Source: an uncultured Clostridium sp. (GTDB taxonomy: Bacteria; Bacillota; Clostridia; Oscillospirales; Acutalibacteraceae). Taken from it: a stretch of 64,000 nt of DNA. Where the stretch lies: assembly GCA_934717555.1 (NCBI GenBank), contig CAKUYY010000003.1, forward strand, positions 15,664 to 79,663, written 5' to 3'. The notes below the pieces were generated by a model. It saw only the letters and a program-made list of their open reading frames with translations. It was not told the origin of the DNA and made no database searches. The position numbers and the translations under genes are program-made. Of this stretch, positions 41,743 to 50,804 are shown in pieces (position 1 is the stretch's first letter; every line of letters begins with the position of its first letter).

Positions 41743-44445
41743 ATGGAAAACAAGCTTGGTCTAGAGTACAATCAGAGCTACTATGAGGCATATGACATTG
41801 GGAACTCCAAGGTATCGTATGAGCATTGTCAGGCCCTCAAGGATTTTATGGCTCATGTAGCGGATGTGATTGTGGAGCAATTACATCCCAAAACCGTGTT
41901 GGATGCCGGATGTGCCATGGGATTCTTGGTAGAGGCGTTGAGAGACCGAGGAGTAGAGGCTTACGGAATTGATATTTCAGAATATGCCATCAGCCGTGTG
42001 AGGGAGGATATCAAACCCTATTGCTGGGTGCAATCCGCGACGCAGCCCCTGCTTTCAGATAAACCCGCTCATTACGACTTAATCGTCACTATTGAGGTGA
42101 TTGAGCATCTCAGTGAGCAGGACGGCGCCCTCATGATTGAGAATCTTACCCGGTATACCGATGATATTCTGTTTTCCTCCACGCCGAATGAGTCCCCGGA
42201 ACCTACCCATAAAAACGTACAATATGGGGAATATTGGGTAAGACGGTTTGCGCAAAGTGGCTTTTATAAAGACGTCTTTTTCCATGCTGATTTTATTTCT
42301 AACCAGGCGATGCGTTTCCAGAAAAAAGAAGGCGGCGCTCAGCTGATCGAGGATTATGAAAAGGCGTACCGCCTTTGCCAGGATCAGCAGAAAGCTTTGG
42401 AAAAGCGCGCCGAGGAGCTGGAACAAGAGGTACGGCGGACCATGGATCAAATGGTGGATCTCACAGTGAAAAATAAAGGATTGATCGGCGAAAACGAATA
42501 TTATGCCGCCCAAATGAGAACCATCACCAAAGAAAATGAAAAATTGTCCGAGCACATTCAGGATCTTTGTGTTCTTTACAGCGGTGTGGTGAATTCCACC
42601 GCATGGAAAATGACGAAGCCTATACGGGCGATAGGGAATGGCATCCGCAAACTGATTTATTCCAATCGGGCGACGACATTGTTGGTCAAAGGAATGAAAA
42701 GTCTGCTGCATGAGGGTTTCCGGGCGACTCTGCATAAAACCAGAAAAAGCCTGGATCAACAGAATAATTTTAAAGAATTTGCCAAGCATGTTCTTCCCTC
42801 CCAGGAAGAACTGGAGAAGGAGCGCAACACAAAATTCGCAAAAGACATCAAGTTTAGTATCCTGGTTCCCCTATATAATACCCCTATTCCCTTCCTGGAG
42901 GAGATGATTGATTCCGTTATCCAACAGACTTACCCTAATTGGGAGCTGTGTCTGGCGGATGGAAGCGATGACCAGCATCCCGAAGTAGGACAGCGTGTGA
43001 AACAGTATGCCCAAAAGGATAGCCGTATCCGGTATCACAAGCTGGAAAAGAACCTGGGAATTGCGGACAATACCAACGCTTGTATCGAGATGGCTACAGG
43101 CGACTATATCGCTTTGTTTGACCATGACGATGTGCTGCATCCATCGGTACTGTTTGAGAATATGAAGGCGATTACGGAACAGGATGCCGACTTTATCTAT
43201 ACCGATGAGATGACTTTTTCGGAAACTCTGGAGAACGCTTTGACTGTGCACTGTAAGCCGGATTTTGCCATAGACAACTTGCGGGCAAATAATTATATTT
43301 GTCATTTTTCCGTATTCAGCAGGGAACTTTTGGATCAGGCTGGATGGTTTGACCGGAATTATGATGGCAGCCAGGACTATGATATTATCCTGCGTTTGAC
43401 AGAAAAGGCCCGCCACATTGTGCATATTCCCAAGGTATTATATTTTTGGCGCAGCCATCCGGGATCTGTGGCCAGCGATATCAGTGCGAAGCCTTATTGT
43501 ATCACTTCCGCCAAAAAAGCGCTTAACGATCATCTCAAGCGCTGCGGGCTGGAAGGGGAAGCGGAAGATGCGCCCCGTTTAACTTCCATTTATCGCATCA
43601 AGTATAAAATTCAAGGGGAGCCTTTGATCTCTATTTTGATTCCCAATAAGGATCATATCAAGGACTTGACCCGTTGTATTTACTCTATTATCGAGAAGAG
43701 TACGTATTCCAATTATGAGATTATTATTATGGAAAACAATAGTGAGGAAAAGGAAACCTTTGAATATTACGAGATTTTGCAGAAACGTCAAAATATTCAT
43801 GTAGTTACCTGGAAGGGTCCTTTTAATTACTCGGCTATCAATAATTTTGGAAGAACTTTTGCAAAGGGAGAATATCTGCTTTTCTTAAACAATGATATTG
43901 AGGTCATTACTCCGGACTGGATGCAGGAGATGTTGATGTATGCCCAGCGTAAGGATGTTGGGGCAGTAGGCTGTAAGCTGTATTATCCCGACGATACGGT
44001 TCAGCATGCCGGCGTGGTAGTGGGAATTTTGGGAACAGCGGGACATGTCCACTATCGCTATGAGAAAAGCAATTTGGGTTATATGGGACGACTGTATTAC
44101 GCTCAGGATTTCAGTGCTGTGACCGCCGCCTGTATGATGATGCCAGCTTCTGTCTTTGATGAGGTGGGCGGGTTTGATGAGCGTTTTGTAGTAGCTTATA
44201 ATGATGTGGACTTATGCCTGCGTGTGAGAAAAACAGAAAAATTAGTGGTATTTACGCCCTTTGCGGAGCTGTATCATTACGAATCTAAGACCCGCGGGAA
44301 TGATTTGGATGAACAGAATAAAGAGCGGTTTGATAGAGAACAGGATCTTTTTCGATCCACCTGGAAGGATTTTCTGGAGAAAGGGGATCCCTATTATAAT
44401 CCAAACTTCTCTTTGGAGCGAGAAGATTTTTACCTAAAGGCATAA
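41743..44445 (+). CDS. Trifunctional surface-polysaccharide enzyme: methyltransferase, coiled coil, two GT2 domains
   Basis: A 900-residue cytoplasmic fusion. Residues about 30-190 are a class I methyltransferase (TVLDAGCAMGFLVEALRDRG, GIDISEYAISRV). Residues about 200-275 are heptad-rich and probably coiled coil (ALEKRAEELEQEVRRTMDQM). Residues 371-600 are a first GT2 domain (FSILVPLYNTPIPFLEEMID, ALFDHDDVLHP) and about 622-870 a second (LISILIPNKDHIKDLTRC, LFLNNDIEVI, VGGFDERFVVAYNDVDLCLR). Such tandem GT2 proteins often polymerise rhamnan, and the methyltransferase could cap or decorate chains; both roles are inferred. ATG 41743 follows GGAGG; the frame extends into the ATPase gene. Confidence 0.85.
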   Translation: MENKLGLEYNQSYYEAYDIGNSKVSYEHCQALKDFMAHVADVIVEQLHPKTVLDAGCAMGFLVEALRDRGVEAYGIDISEYAISRVREDIKPYCWVQSATQPLLSDKPAHYDLIVTIEVIEHLSEQDGALMIENLTRYTDDILFSSTPNESPEPTHKNVQYGEYWVRRFAQSGFYKDVFFHADFISNQAMRFQKKEGGAQLIEDYEKAYRLCQDQQKALEKRAEELEQEVRRTMDQMVDLTVKNKGLIGENEYYAAQMRTITKENEKLSEHIQDLCVLYSGVVNSTAWKMTKPIRAIGNGIRKLIYSNRATTLLVKGMKSLLHEGFRATLHKTRKSLDQQNNFKEFAKHVLPSQEELEKERNTKFAKDIKFSILVPLYNTPIPFLEEMIDSVIQQTYPNWELCLADGSDDQHPEVGQRVKQYAQKDSRIRYHKLEKNLGIADNTNACIEMATGDYIALFDHDDVLHPSVLFENMKAITEQDADFIYTDEMTFSETLENALTVHCKPDFAIDNLRANNYICHFSVFSRELLDQAGWFDRNYDGSQDYDIILRLTEKARHIVHIPKVLYFWRSHPGSVASDISAKPYCITSAKKALNDHLKRCGLEGEAEDAPRLTSIYRIKYKIQGEPLISILIPNKDHIKDLTRCIYSIIEKSTYSNYEIIIMENNSEEKETFEYYEILQKRQNIHVVTWKGPFNYSAINNFGRTFAKGEYLLFLNNDIEVITPDWMQEMLMYAQRKDVGAVGCKLYYPDDTVQHAGVVVGILGTAGHVHYRYEKSNLGYMGRLYYAQDFSAVTAACMMMPASVFDEVGGFDERFVVAYNDVDLCLRVRKTEKLVVFTPFAELYHYESKTRGNDLDEQNKERFDREQDLFRSTWKDFLEKGDPYYNPNFSLEREDFYLKA

Positions 44446-44620
44446 TTCTTTATAGAAATCAGAATGGTGGACATGTAATAATTTTTGATTGTAATAGGAA
44501 AGTTTTCATTTGGTAGAGTGTTCCCGAGGTATAGGAAAATACGTTCCGAATCATTAAATAAGAAGAGAAATGGTTCTGATTTCTTGTGACCAAATGAATT
44601 GCATTTGAGGAGAATAAGAA

Positions 44621-45298
44621 ATGGTAAAACAGCAGTGGATAGAGTTCTGCCAATGGATCAAGCGTCATGCGAAGGTAATTACTTTTTCTATCTTTTGTAT
44701 TTTCGCCCTTCTTACCGTAATAACAATTCTATTTCCTGGAAAAACTTATAGTCAAGTCACGTTAGAATCTCATATTTCTCAAAATGTAGGTCCGTTTATA
44801 GATGGAAAATCAGTGGAATATGAATTTTCTTGTGAGGAAGATGGATTATCTGGTGTTCAGATATTATTTTCCACCTATGCTAGAGTAAATGCAGGTGGAA
44901 AAATCCATGTGGAAATTACAGATTTACAGACAAATAAGGTTGCCTACCAAGGAATTATCAAAACGGAGCAATTACAGGATAATCAATATTATCCTGTAAT
45001 GTTCCCGGAAATCCCTGATTCTAAAGGGAAACAATACAATATAAAACTGTATCCGGAAAATTGTGATCTCAGTAATGCGGTCACTTTCTGGATAGGAGAT
45101 TCTGGACAAGACAGTGAAATTATGGTAGATGGGGAAATGGTAACAGGCGGCTTAATTTCCGACTTATTGATTTCTAAAGATAGATATCGCTTATTATGGG
45201 AGCTTTTGCTATTGACGGCGGGTAGTTTTGCCCTATGGGGAGTAGCTCCTAAAAAATATCCAGAGATTTCGGAAGAAATAGGGGAGGGAAGGGAATGA
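44621..45298 (+). CDS. Bitopic membrane protein of unknown function, partner of the DUF2142 protein
   Basis: A 225-residue protein with one membrane helix near residues 20-38, a roughly 150-residue outside domain predicted mainly beta, and a second helix near 193-212. I recognise no family. GAGGAG precedes the ATG. The stop overlaps the start of the DUF2142 gene by four bases. The outside domain of that protein also begins after one helix, so the two may act together. The DNA here is clearly richer in A and T than the rfb genes. Confidence 0.65.
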   Translation: MVKQQWIEFCQWIKRHAKVITFSIFCIFALLTVITILFPGKTYSQVTLESHISQNVGPFIDGKSVEYEFSCEEDGLSGVQILFSTYARVNAGGKIHVEITDLQTNKVAYQGIIKTEQLQDNQYYPVMFPEIPDSKGKQYNIKLYPENCDLSNAVTFWIGDSGQDSEIMVDGEMVTGGLISDLLISKDRYRLLWELLLLTAGSFALWGVAPKKYPEISEEIGEGRE

Positions 45299-47214
45299 AA
45301 GCGGCAATACAAAAGATTGATAAGAAAAAATGGATTCTTGGCGCGGTAGTTGTAGTTTGTATATTTCTTCTTTCCTTAGCCATAGAATTGGTGGGATTTC
45401 AGTGGAATCTTTTATTTTTAAAGGATGGGCAAAAAGGTACCATCACCTATAATCTCTCTGAATTGAACAAAACTGGGTTTCGAGAGGAAAATGGGGTATG
45501 GATTGCGGAACAGGATAATGCCCAGATTCATTTACGATTTGACCGGATGTATGTCAATAAACTGGAGTATGGATACAATACCAGCAGCGATCTGGAGACG
45601 CAGATAACGGTAGATACTTATGATGTATATGGACAATCAGAGATTAAATCGTTAGAGGATAACGGTGCGTATCAATTGGATCGATCTGTACAGAATATTC
45701 GTATGGATACTGATTCTATTACTTTGTCAGTTCCGGAAGGCACGGAGATTACTTATATCCAGATTGATAATTCTATTCAATGGAATCCCTTACGATATTT
45801 ATTTATCTGTGTTGTACTATTTTTTATCACCGCTTTAATTGTTTTCAGAAAACTATGGGCAAGAAAAGTAGAAGCAGGATTTTTGCTTGTAGCGGTTAGT
45901 ATTGGCATTCTGCTTTTGGGATTATTGCCGGCCAAAAGTGTGTCTTGGGATGAACAGATACATTTTCGTTCTGCTTATGAATATTCTTTCCGAAGCAATG
46001 TTATATGGACAGACAGCGCGCAGCAGATTCGTCATACTGATGAAGCCAATTCCTATTCTATTGAGGAAAGAAACGATGCTATTCAGTATATGAATGAGCA
46101 TGCGGATTATAATTCACCCCAAAGCGTAGAGACACGTGGAAAAATTCCAAATTATAAAGATTATGGCTATTTTGCCCAGGCATTCATGTTACTATTGGGC
46201 AGAAAGTTGGGATTTACTTTTTCAATCTGTTATACATTAGGAAGATTGGGCAATTTTATTCTCTATACTTTTATGATGTACATGGCTATTCGCAATATCA
46301 AAATTGGAAAACGAATGATGGCTTTAATCGCTCTTATGCCCACTCCTATGTTTTTATCCTGCGTATATACCTATGATGCGGTAATTACTTCTTTTTTGAT
46401 GGTGGCGTTTTCCATCATCATTAATGAATTATTGGAGCCAGAGAAAAGACTTTCTTTTGGAAATGCCTTTTTATTTATTGGATTAACAATATTTGCGTGT
46501 CTTCCAAAAGCGGTTTATGTTTTCTTTATTTTATTGGGGCTGCTTTTGCCAGAGAGTAAATTCCAGAGTAAGTCTGCAAAATGGATATTTAAAATAGGTC
46601 TGGTGTCTATTTTCATTATTTTATTAAGTACCTATGCTTTTTCAGCCATTATCGACCCCCAAGGTTCCTCCGACAGTCGAGGAGGGGATACAGATGTGGC
46701 TCGCCAGTTATCTTTGATGTTGGGACATCCCTTAGGATTTTTAGAAATATTATTTAAGAATATGCAGCAGAGTATGGGATCCTATGTAATAGGTAGTCCA
46801 TCGTTACTCCACTATGCGTATTTAGGGGAGTATAAGACTTATAATCTACAAATTCTTATGGCGGCTTTGATTATTTTTACCGCTCTCACCGATACCTATG
46901 GGGAGAGAGATGGAGAAATGCTGCAACTTAAGTCAAATCAGAAAATTTTCTTAGGTTTAGTAGTTTTAGGGGCCGCCGCTATGACATGGGTAGCGCTATA
47001 TGTTGCCTTTACCCCCGTTGGATTAACACAAATCAACGGTGTACAAGGTCGGTATTATATTCCTCTCTTAGTTCCATTTTTCTTATTATTCCGTTCCAAG
47101 AAAATCAAAAATTTGATCCGACCGGAAACGTATCATATCATCCTATTTGGGGGAACGGCTTTCCTCTCCATGTTTTTAATTTATCATAATATCTTAAAAC
47201 CATTATGTTTTTAA
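45295..47214 (+). CDS. DUF2142-family polytopic membrane protein (GT-C-like)
   Basis: A 639-residue membrane protein with about 12 helices. After a first helix and an outside domain of about 110 residues, the membrane part carries the DUF2142 marks SWDEQIHFRSAYEYSF (acidic loop after helix 3) and NGVQGRYYIPLLVPFFLL near the C-terminus. The acidic loop recalls GT-C glycosyltransferases that use lipid-linked sugars, and the family is common in surface-glycan loci, but its reaction is unproven. It overlaps the preceding gene by four bases. AT-rich composition suggests separate ancestry from the flanking genes. Confidence 0.8.
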   Translation: MKAAIQKIDKKKWILGAVVVVCIFLLSLAIELVGFQWNLLFLKDGQKGTITYNLSELNKTGFREENGVWIAEQDNAQIHLRFDRMYVNKLEYGYNTSSDLETQITVDTYDVYGQSEIKSLEDNGAYQLDRSVQNIRMDTDSITLSVPEGTEITYIQIDNSIQWNPLRYLFICVVLFFITALIVFRKLWARKVEAGFLLVAVSIGILLLGLLPAKSVSWDEQIHFRSAYEYSFRSNVIWTDSAQQIRHTDEANSYSIEERNDAIQYMNEHADYNSPQSVETRGKIPNYKDYGYFAQAFMLLLGRKLGFTFSICYTLGRLGNFILYTFMMYMAIRNIKIGKRMMALIALMPTPMFLSCVYTYDAVITSFLMVAFSIIINELLEPEKRLSFGNAFLFIGLTIFACLPKAVYVFFILLGLLLPESKFQSKSAKWIFKIGLVSIFIILLSTYAFSAIIDPQGSSDSRGGDTDVARQLSLMLGHPLGFLEILFKNMQQSMGSYVIGSPSLLHYAYLGEYKTYNLQILMAALIIFTALTDTYGERDGEMLQLKSNQKIFLGLVVLGAAAMTWVALYVAFTPVGLTQINGVQGRYYIPLLVPFFLLFRSKKIKNLIRPETYHIILFGGTAFLSMFLIYHNILKPLCF

Positions 47215-47266
47215 TCCAAAAGCCTGGAAAAAGAATCTCCAAAAATTTAGTATAGTAAAATTTATT

Positions 47267-47295
47267 TTGGTATGTTAGGATATCTTTTGTATTAT
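47267..47295 (+). promoter_or_regulatory. Candidate promoter of the licD-like gene
   Basis: TTGGTA (47267-47272), 17-base spacer, TATTAT (47290-47295). Confidence 0.45.
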
Positions 47296-47333
47296 AAACA
47301 AATATGGTGTATCATTAGGAGGGGAAATAAAAC

Positions 47334-48218
47334 TTGAAGCAGTACGATCAACAAACGTTAAAGAAGTTGCATACCTTTGAAGTGGCCATGTTACAGGATT
47401 TTATTCGGGTATGTGAAAAATATGATATCCCTTATTTTGGAATTTTTGGAACTTTATTAGGCGCCGTCCGCCACAAGGGATTTATCCCTTGGGACGACGA
47501 TTTGGATGTGGGGATGCTTAGAAAGGACTATGAGAGGTTTTTGGAGGTTTTTCCTCAGGAACTTGGAAAGGAGTACCGGATTCTGAATACAGGTGTGGAT
47601 GAGGAATATACCTGTTCTGTAACGCATTTTGGAAAAAGGGGAACGGTCTTTGTTCCAGAACATGCGAAACGTATGAAGTGTGAACAGAATATCTGCTTTG
47701 ATATTTTTGTTTTCGACCCTATTGCGGATGAGGAAAAGGCCAGAAAGAAACAGCTGAGGAAAGGTTGGTTCTGGTCAAAACTTCTTTTCCTGCGGGGAAC
47801 TCCCTATCCCATCATTCCGTTGGAGGGGATTTCAAAAAAGATTGCCACAGCTGGTTGTTTTCTTATCCATTATGGCCTGCGCCTATTCCATATTAAAGCG
47901 GGATATATTTACCGCAAAATGGAACAAAATGCTCAGAAATATAGCGGGGGGGGGCAGAAAACTAAGCAAATTACCTGTTTTCAAGACAGCGATATCGCAA
48001 AAAGTATTATGTCTTATGAGGATATTTTTCCGCTTAGGAAAGTGCCGTTTGAAACGATTTCCATCAACATTCCTCGTTGTGCGGAACAGTATCTGACCCA
48101 AACCTATGGGGATTATATGCAGCTTCCGCCGGAAGATAAGAGGACCAATCATTTTCCCGATCGTTTGGATTTTGGGAATGAATATGAAAAAATGTGCAAA
48201 GAATTCCAGCGTACATAA
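47334..48218 (+). CDS. LicD-family phosphotransferase
   Basis: A 294-residue protein of the LicD/nucleotidyltransferase-fold family that attaches phosphocholine, ribitol phosphate or similar groups to surface glycans. The defining block is visible at about residues 33-60: YFGIFGTLLGAVRHKGFIP, then the metal-binding WDDDLDVGM. The donor here is unknown. The TTG start at 47334 follows AGGAGGGGAA. The gene lies between the DUF2142 pair and a GT4 gene, consistent with decoration of the exported polysaccharide. Confidence 0.88.
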   Translation: MKQYDQQTLKKLHTFEVAMLQDFIRVCEKYDIPYFGIFGTLLGAVRHKGFIPWDDDLDVGMLRKDYERFLEVFPQELGKEYRILNTGVDEEYTCSVTHFGKRGTVFVPEHAKRMKCEQNICFDIFVFDPIADEEKARKKQLRKGWFWSKLLFLRGTPYPIIPLEGISKKIATAGCFLIHYGLRLFHIKAGYIYRKMEQNAQKYSGGGQKTKQITCFQDSDIAKSIMSYEDIFPLRKVPFETISINIPRCAEQYLTQTYGDYMQLPPEDKRTNHFPDRLDFGNEYEKMCKEFQRT

Positions 48219-48253
48219 AGGAAATGGTTGATCACGGAAGGCGTATGAAGAAG

Positions 48254-48319
48254 AACAGTACTGATTGTACATCGGAATATCCCGTGATTTCCGTAAAACA
48301 ACGGTACTGTTTTCTTTTT
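48254..48319 (+). terminator. Long structured terminator after the licD-like gene
   Basis: One extended hairpin: AACAGTAC/GTACTGTT (48254-48261 with 48304-48311), TTGT/ACAA (48265-48268 with 48298-48301) and CGGAA/TTCCG (48273-48277 with 48289-48293), then TTCTTTTT. Its 11-base apical loop contains CCGTGAT, complementary to ATCACGG at 48231-48237. Confidence 0.65.
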
Positions 48320-48412
48320 GCTGAAAGAAAGCGGGAGATATCCATATACATTTTGTAGAAAAATGTACTAATATTAAAAAATGGTCCGATAGAGAAATAG
48401 AAAGGAGAAAAA

Positions 48413-49579
48413 ATGGGTAGACATTATGTGATTTTTTCCGCGCTCTACCTGCCAAATTTGGGAGGAGTAGAACGTTTTACCTATAATCTGGCCAAAAAAT
48501 TGTTGGCGCGAGGGGATCAAGTGACGGTGGTTACTTCCAATGTGCAGGGGATTCAGGAATATGAGAAGACAGAGGGGATAGAAGTATTCCGGATGCCCTG
48601 CTTTTCATTGTTGGGAGGCCGTTTTCCAGTGATCAAAAAGAATGGGGCATATCGTAAATTAGAAAAGCAACTCAAGACAATCCCCTGTGATTTTGTGATT
48701 GTAAATACCCGATATTATCTTCATTCCCTGTTTGGGGTAAAGTTTGCGAAAAAAAGAGGGGTTCCCTGTATTACCATTGAACATGGAACCAGCCATCTGA
48801 GCATAGAATCTCCTTTGTTTGATCGTCTGGGACAGTGGTTTGAACACTTTCTCACATCACGCATTCGAAAATATTGCCATCATTTTTATGGGGTTTCCCA
48901 GAATTGCTGCCGGTGGCTTACCCATTTTGGTATTAAGCCGGAAGGGACGGTATACAACGCCATCGATTTAGACCAGATCCAGTCTTATCTGGACCACCCA
49001 GTAACCCGTTATCGGGAAGAGCTAAAAATCCCCCAAGGGGCAAAAGTGATCGCCTATACCGGGCGGCTGGTACGGGAAAAAGGTGTTCTCAGTTTGATGG
49101 AGGCAGTCCGGCGCATCCATGAGCAACAGCCGGATGTTTTTCTGTTGATTGCTGGGGATGGCGACCTGAGAGATGAAGTGGAGCAGGGACTCACAGATTA
49201 TATCTTTTTCCTGGGAAAGATTGATTTTCCCCATGTTGTTTCTCTGTTGAAAGAGACGGATGTGTTTTGTCTTCCTACTGTTTATCCGGAAGGCTTTCCT
49301 ACATCAGTACTGGAAGCGGCGGCCTGCCGCTGTTTTGTGGTGACCACCGATCGTGGGGGAAGCAAGGAACTGATACAAAACCATAGTTATGGGAAAATCA
49401 TGGAAGGGAATTCTCCAGAAGAAGTATATCAAAATTTGATGGAGGCATTGTCTGACGACGATTATCGCAAGGCTGCCATAGAAAAGAGTTACCAACGGCT
49501 GACTGAGAACTTTACATGGGAGATTGTATCCGGGAAAGTGCGAAAGATCGCAGATACACTTTGTCAATCCCATCAATAA
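48413..49579 (+). CDS. Family 4 glycosyltransferase
   Basis: A 388-residue GT-B enzyme. The N-terminal domain has the acceptor loop YLPNLGGVERFTYNLAKKL; the C-terminal donor domain has VIAYTGRLVREKGVLSLMEA and the E-x7-E region PTVYPEGFPTSVLEAAACRC. It probably transfers a nucleotide-sugar-derived residue to the surface polysaccharide. AAAGGAG precedes the ATG, and a strong terminator follows, closing the locus. Confidence 0.92.
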   Translation: MGRHYVIFSALYLPNLGGVERFTYNLAKKLLARGDQVTVVTSNVQGIQEYEKTEGIEVFRMPCFSLLGGRFPVIKKNGAYRKLEKQLKTIPCDFVIVNTRYYLHSLFGVKFAKKRGVPCITIEHGTSHLSIESPLFDRLGQWFEHFLTSRIRKYCHHFYGVSQNCCRWLTHFGIKPEGTVYNAIDLDQIQSYLDHPVTRYREELKIPQGAKVIAYTGRLVREKGVLSLMEAVRRIHEQQPDVFLLIAGDGDLRDEVEQGLTDYIFFLGKIDFPHVVSLLKETDVFCLPTVYPEGFPTSVLEAAACRCFVVTTDRGGSKELIQNHSYGKIMEGNSPEEVYQNLMEALSDDDYRKAAIEKSYQRLTENFTWEIVSGKVRKIADTLCQSHQ

Positions 49580-49587
49580 TTAAAAAT

Positions 49588-49635
49588 AAAAACTGCCATT
49601 ACTATTTCCTGTCGGGACTGTAATGGCAGTTTTTT
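49588..49635 (+). terminator. Terminator closing the polysaccharide locus
   Basis: AAACTGCCATTAC pairs with GTAATGGCAGTTT (arms ending at 49602 and starting at 49620) around a 17-base loop, followed by TTT. It ends 50 bases after the GT4 stop. Confidence 0.85.
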
Positions 49636-49699
49636 AGAATAAATTCATTTTATGTGGAAAGCGTTTTGTACAATACCCGCGTGAAAAGAAAGATCTGGA

Positions 49700-50176
49700 T
49701 TATTCAGCAATAAAAGCTGTGGAGGCCCCGATCAAAGATATGAGATCATGGGGAGATATTTGGATCTGAAGGCCGATTTTCCCAGCGCTTACCATAATGG
49801 ATTCCTGGGTTAAAGCAGATTCATCAATAACCGTGGAGTAAGCCTTTTTCATTCCGATCGGTGAACAGCCGCCGCGGATATATCCGGTCACCTTATTAAT
49901 CTCCTTGACAGGGATCATCTCGACTGATTTTTCCCCTACCGATCGTGCCGCGGCTTTTAAATTCAATTCTTTGGCCACCGGAATGACAAAGACATAATAC
50001 TGTTTACTCGTTGCCTGAGTGACCAGAGTTTTAAAAACCTGATCAGGGTTTTGCCCCAATTTATGGGCTACGGATACACCGTCTATGGCGCCGTCCCCGT
50101 GATCGTAGGAATGGGCCTGGTAAAAAATTTTGGTTTTTTCCAATTCTCTCATGGCGTTGGTTTTGCTGATTTTCAT
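49700..50176 (-). CDS. ybaK: Cys-tRNA(Pro)/Cys-tRNA(Cys) deacylase YbaK type
   Basis: A 158-residue YbaK/EbsC protein that removes misacylated amino acids from tRNA. It shows KTNAMRELEKTKIFYQAHSY, the catalytic lysine in VFKTLVTQATSKQYYVFVIP and RSVGEKSVEMI, and the C-terminal GYIRGGCSPIGMKK and VSAGKIGLQIQISPHDL. Its start overlaps the HAD gene stop by four bases, so it is the last gene of the minus-strand group. Confidence 0.92.
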   Translation of the reverse strand: MKISKTNAMRELEKTKIFYQAHSYDHGDGAIDGVSVAHKLGQNPDQVFKTLVTQATSKQYYVFVIPVAKELNLKAAARSVGEKSVEMIPVKEINKVTGYIRGGCSPIGMKKAYSTVIDESALTQESIMVSAGKIGLQIQISPHDLISLIGASTAFIAE

Positions 50177-50784
50177 ACGGATTCCTCCAGAATATGTTGT
50201 GTGATCAGATAATGGTACAGTTCATCCTGGGAAAGAAAAACATGTCCGGGTATCCCGACAGACTGCGCTCCCTGGATATTTTCTTCCAGATCGTCTATAA
50301 ACAGGCATTCCTCAGGGATGAGGCCGAGTTCCTGTAATAGTTTTTGATAGATTGCGGGATCTGGCTTGATCAGTTTCATATCAGCGGAAATGTGTATGGT
50401 ATCCATCAGATCAAATACAGGAAAGCGGGCGCAATAGCGATGGAAACGTACCCCCGCATTGGAAAGAAGATGCAGGGAGTATCCAGCACGCTGAACTTTT
50501 CCTACTAACTCCAGCATATGAGGAACTGGTTGGAGACACGCGTCCCAATGCTTCATGAAGAACCGGATTTCCTGTTCCAGAGAAGGGAGGCGGTGTACCA
50601 TAGCCTGTATGGCATCTTCTTCGGAGATGATCCCCTGGTCAAGCTTCTTCCATTCAGGGGCCATAGTAGTGGCCTGTACGATTGCTGGGAGATCTGGGCG
50701 CTCTCCCAGGACATCCCGAACAGCCTGATGCGGATCAAAAAGCAACAAGACGTTTCCCATATCCCAGATAAAATGCTTAATCAT
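50173..50784 (-). CDS. HAD-superfamily hydrolase (YihX-like)
   Basis: A 203-residue HAD-IA phosphatase. Motif I is IWDMGNVLLLFD, where the usual second Asp is Gly, as in the YihX glucose-1-phosphatase group. Motif II is LHLLSNAG and motif IV ECLFIDDLEENIQGA. The substrate is probably a sugar phosphate, by family only. It begins 20 bases after the upstream gene ends and overlaps ybaK, so all are probably one transcript. Confidence 0.87.
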   Translation of the reverse strand: MIKHFIWDMGNVLLLFDPHQAVRDVLGERPDLPAIVQATTMAPEWKKLDQGIISEEDAIQAMVHRLPSLEQEIRFFMKHWDACLQPVPHMLELVGKVQRAGYSLHLLSNAGVRFHRYCARFPVFDLMDTIHISADMKLIKPDPAIYQKLLQELGLIPEECLFIDDLEENIQGAQSVGIPGHVFLSQDELYHYLITQHILEESV

Positions 50785-50804
50785 AAAACCATCTCCTGAA
50801 AAGG

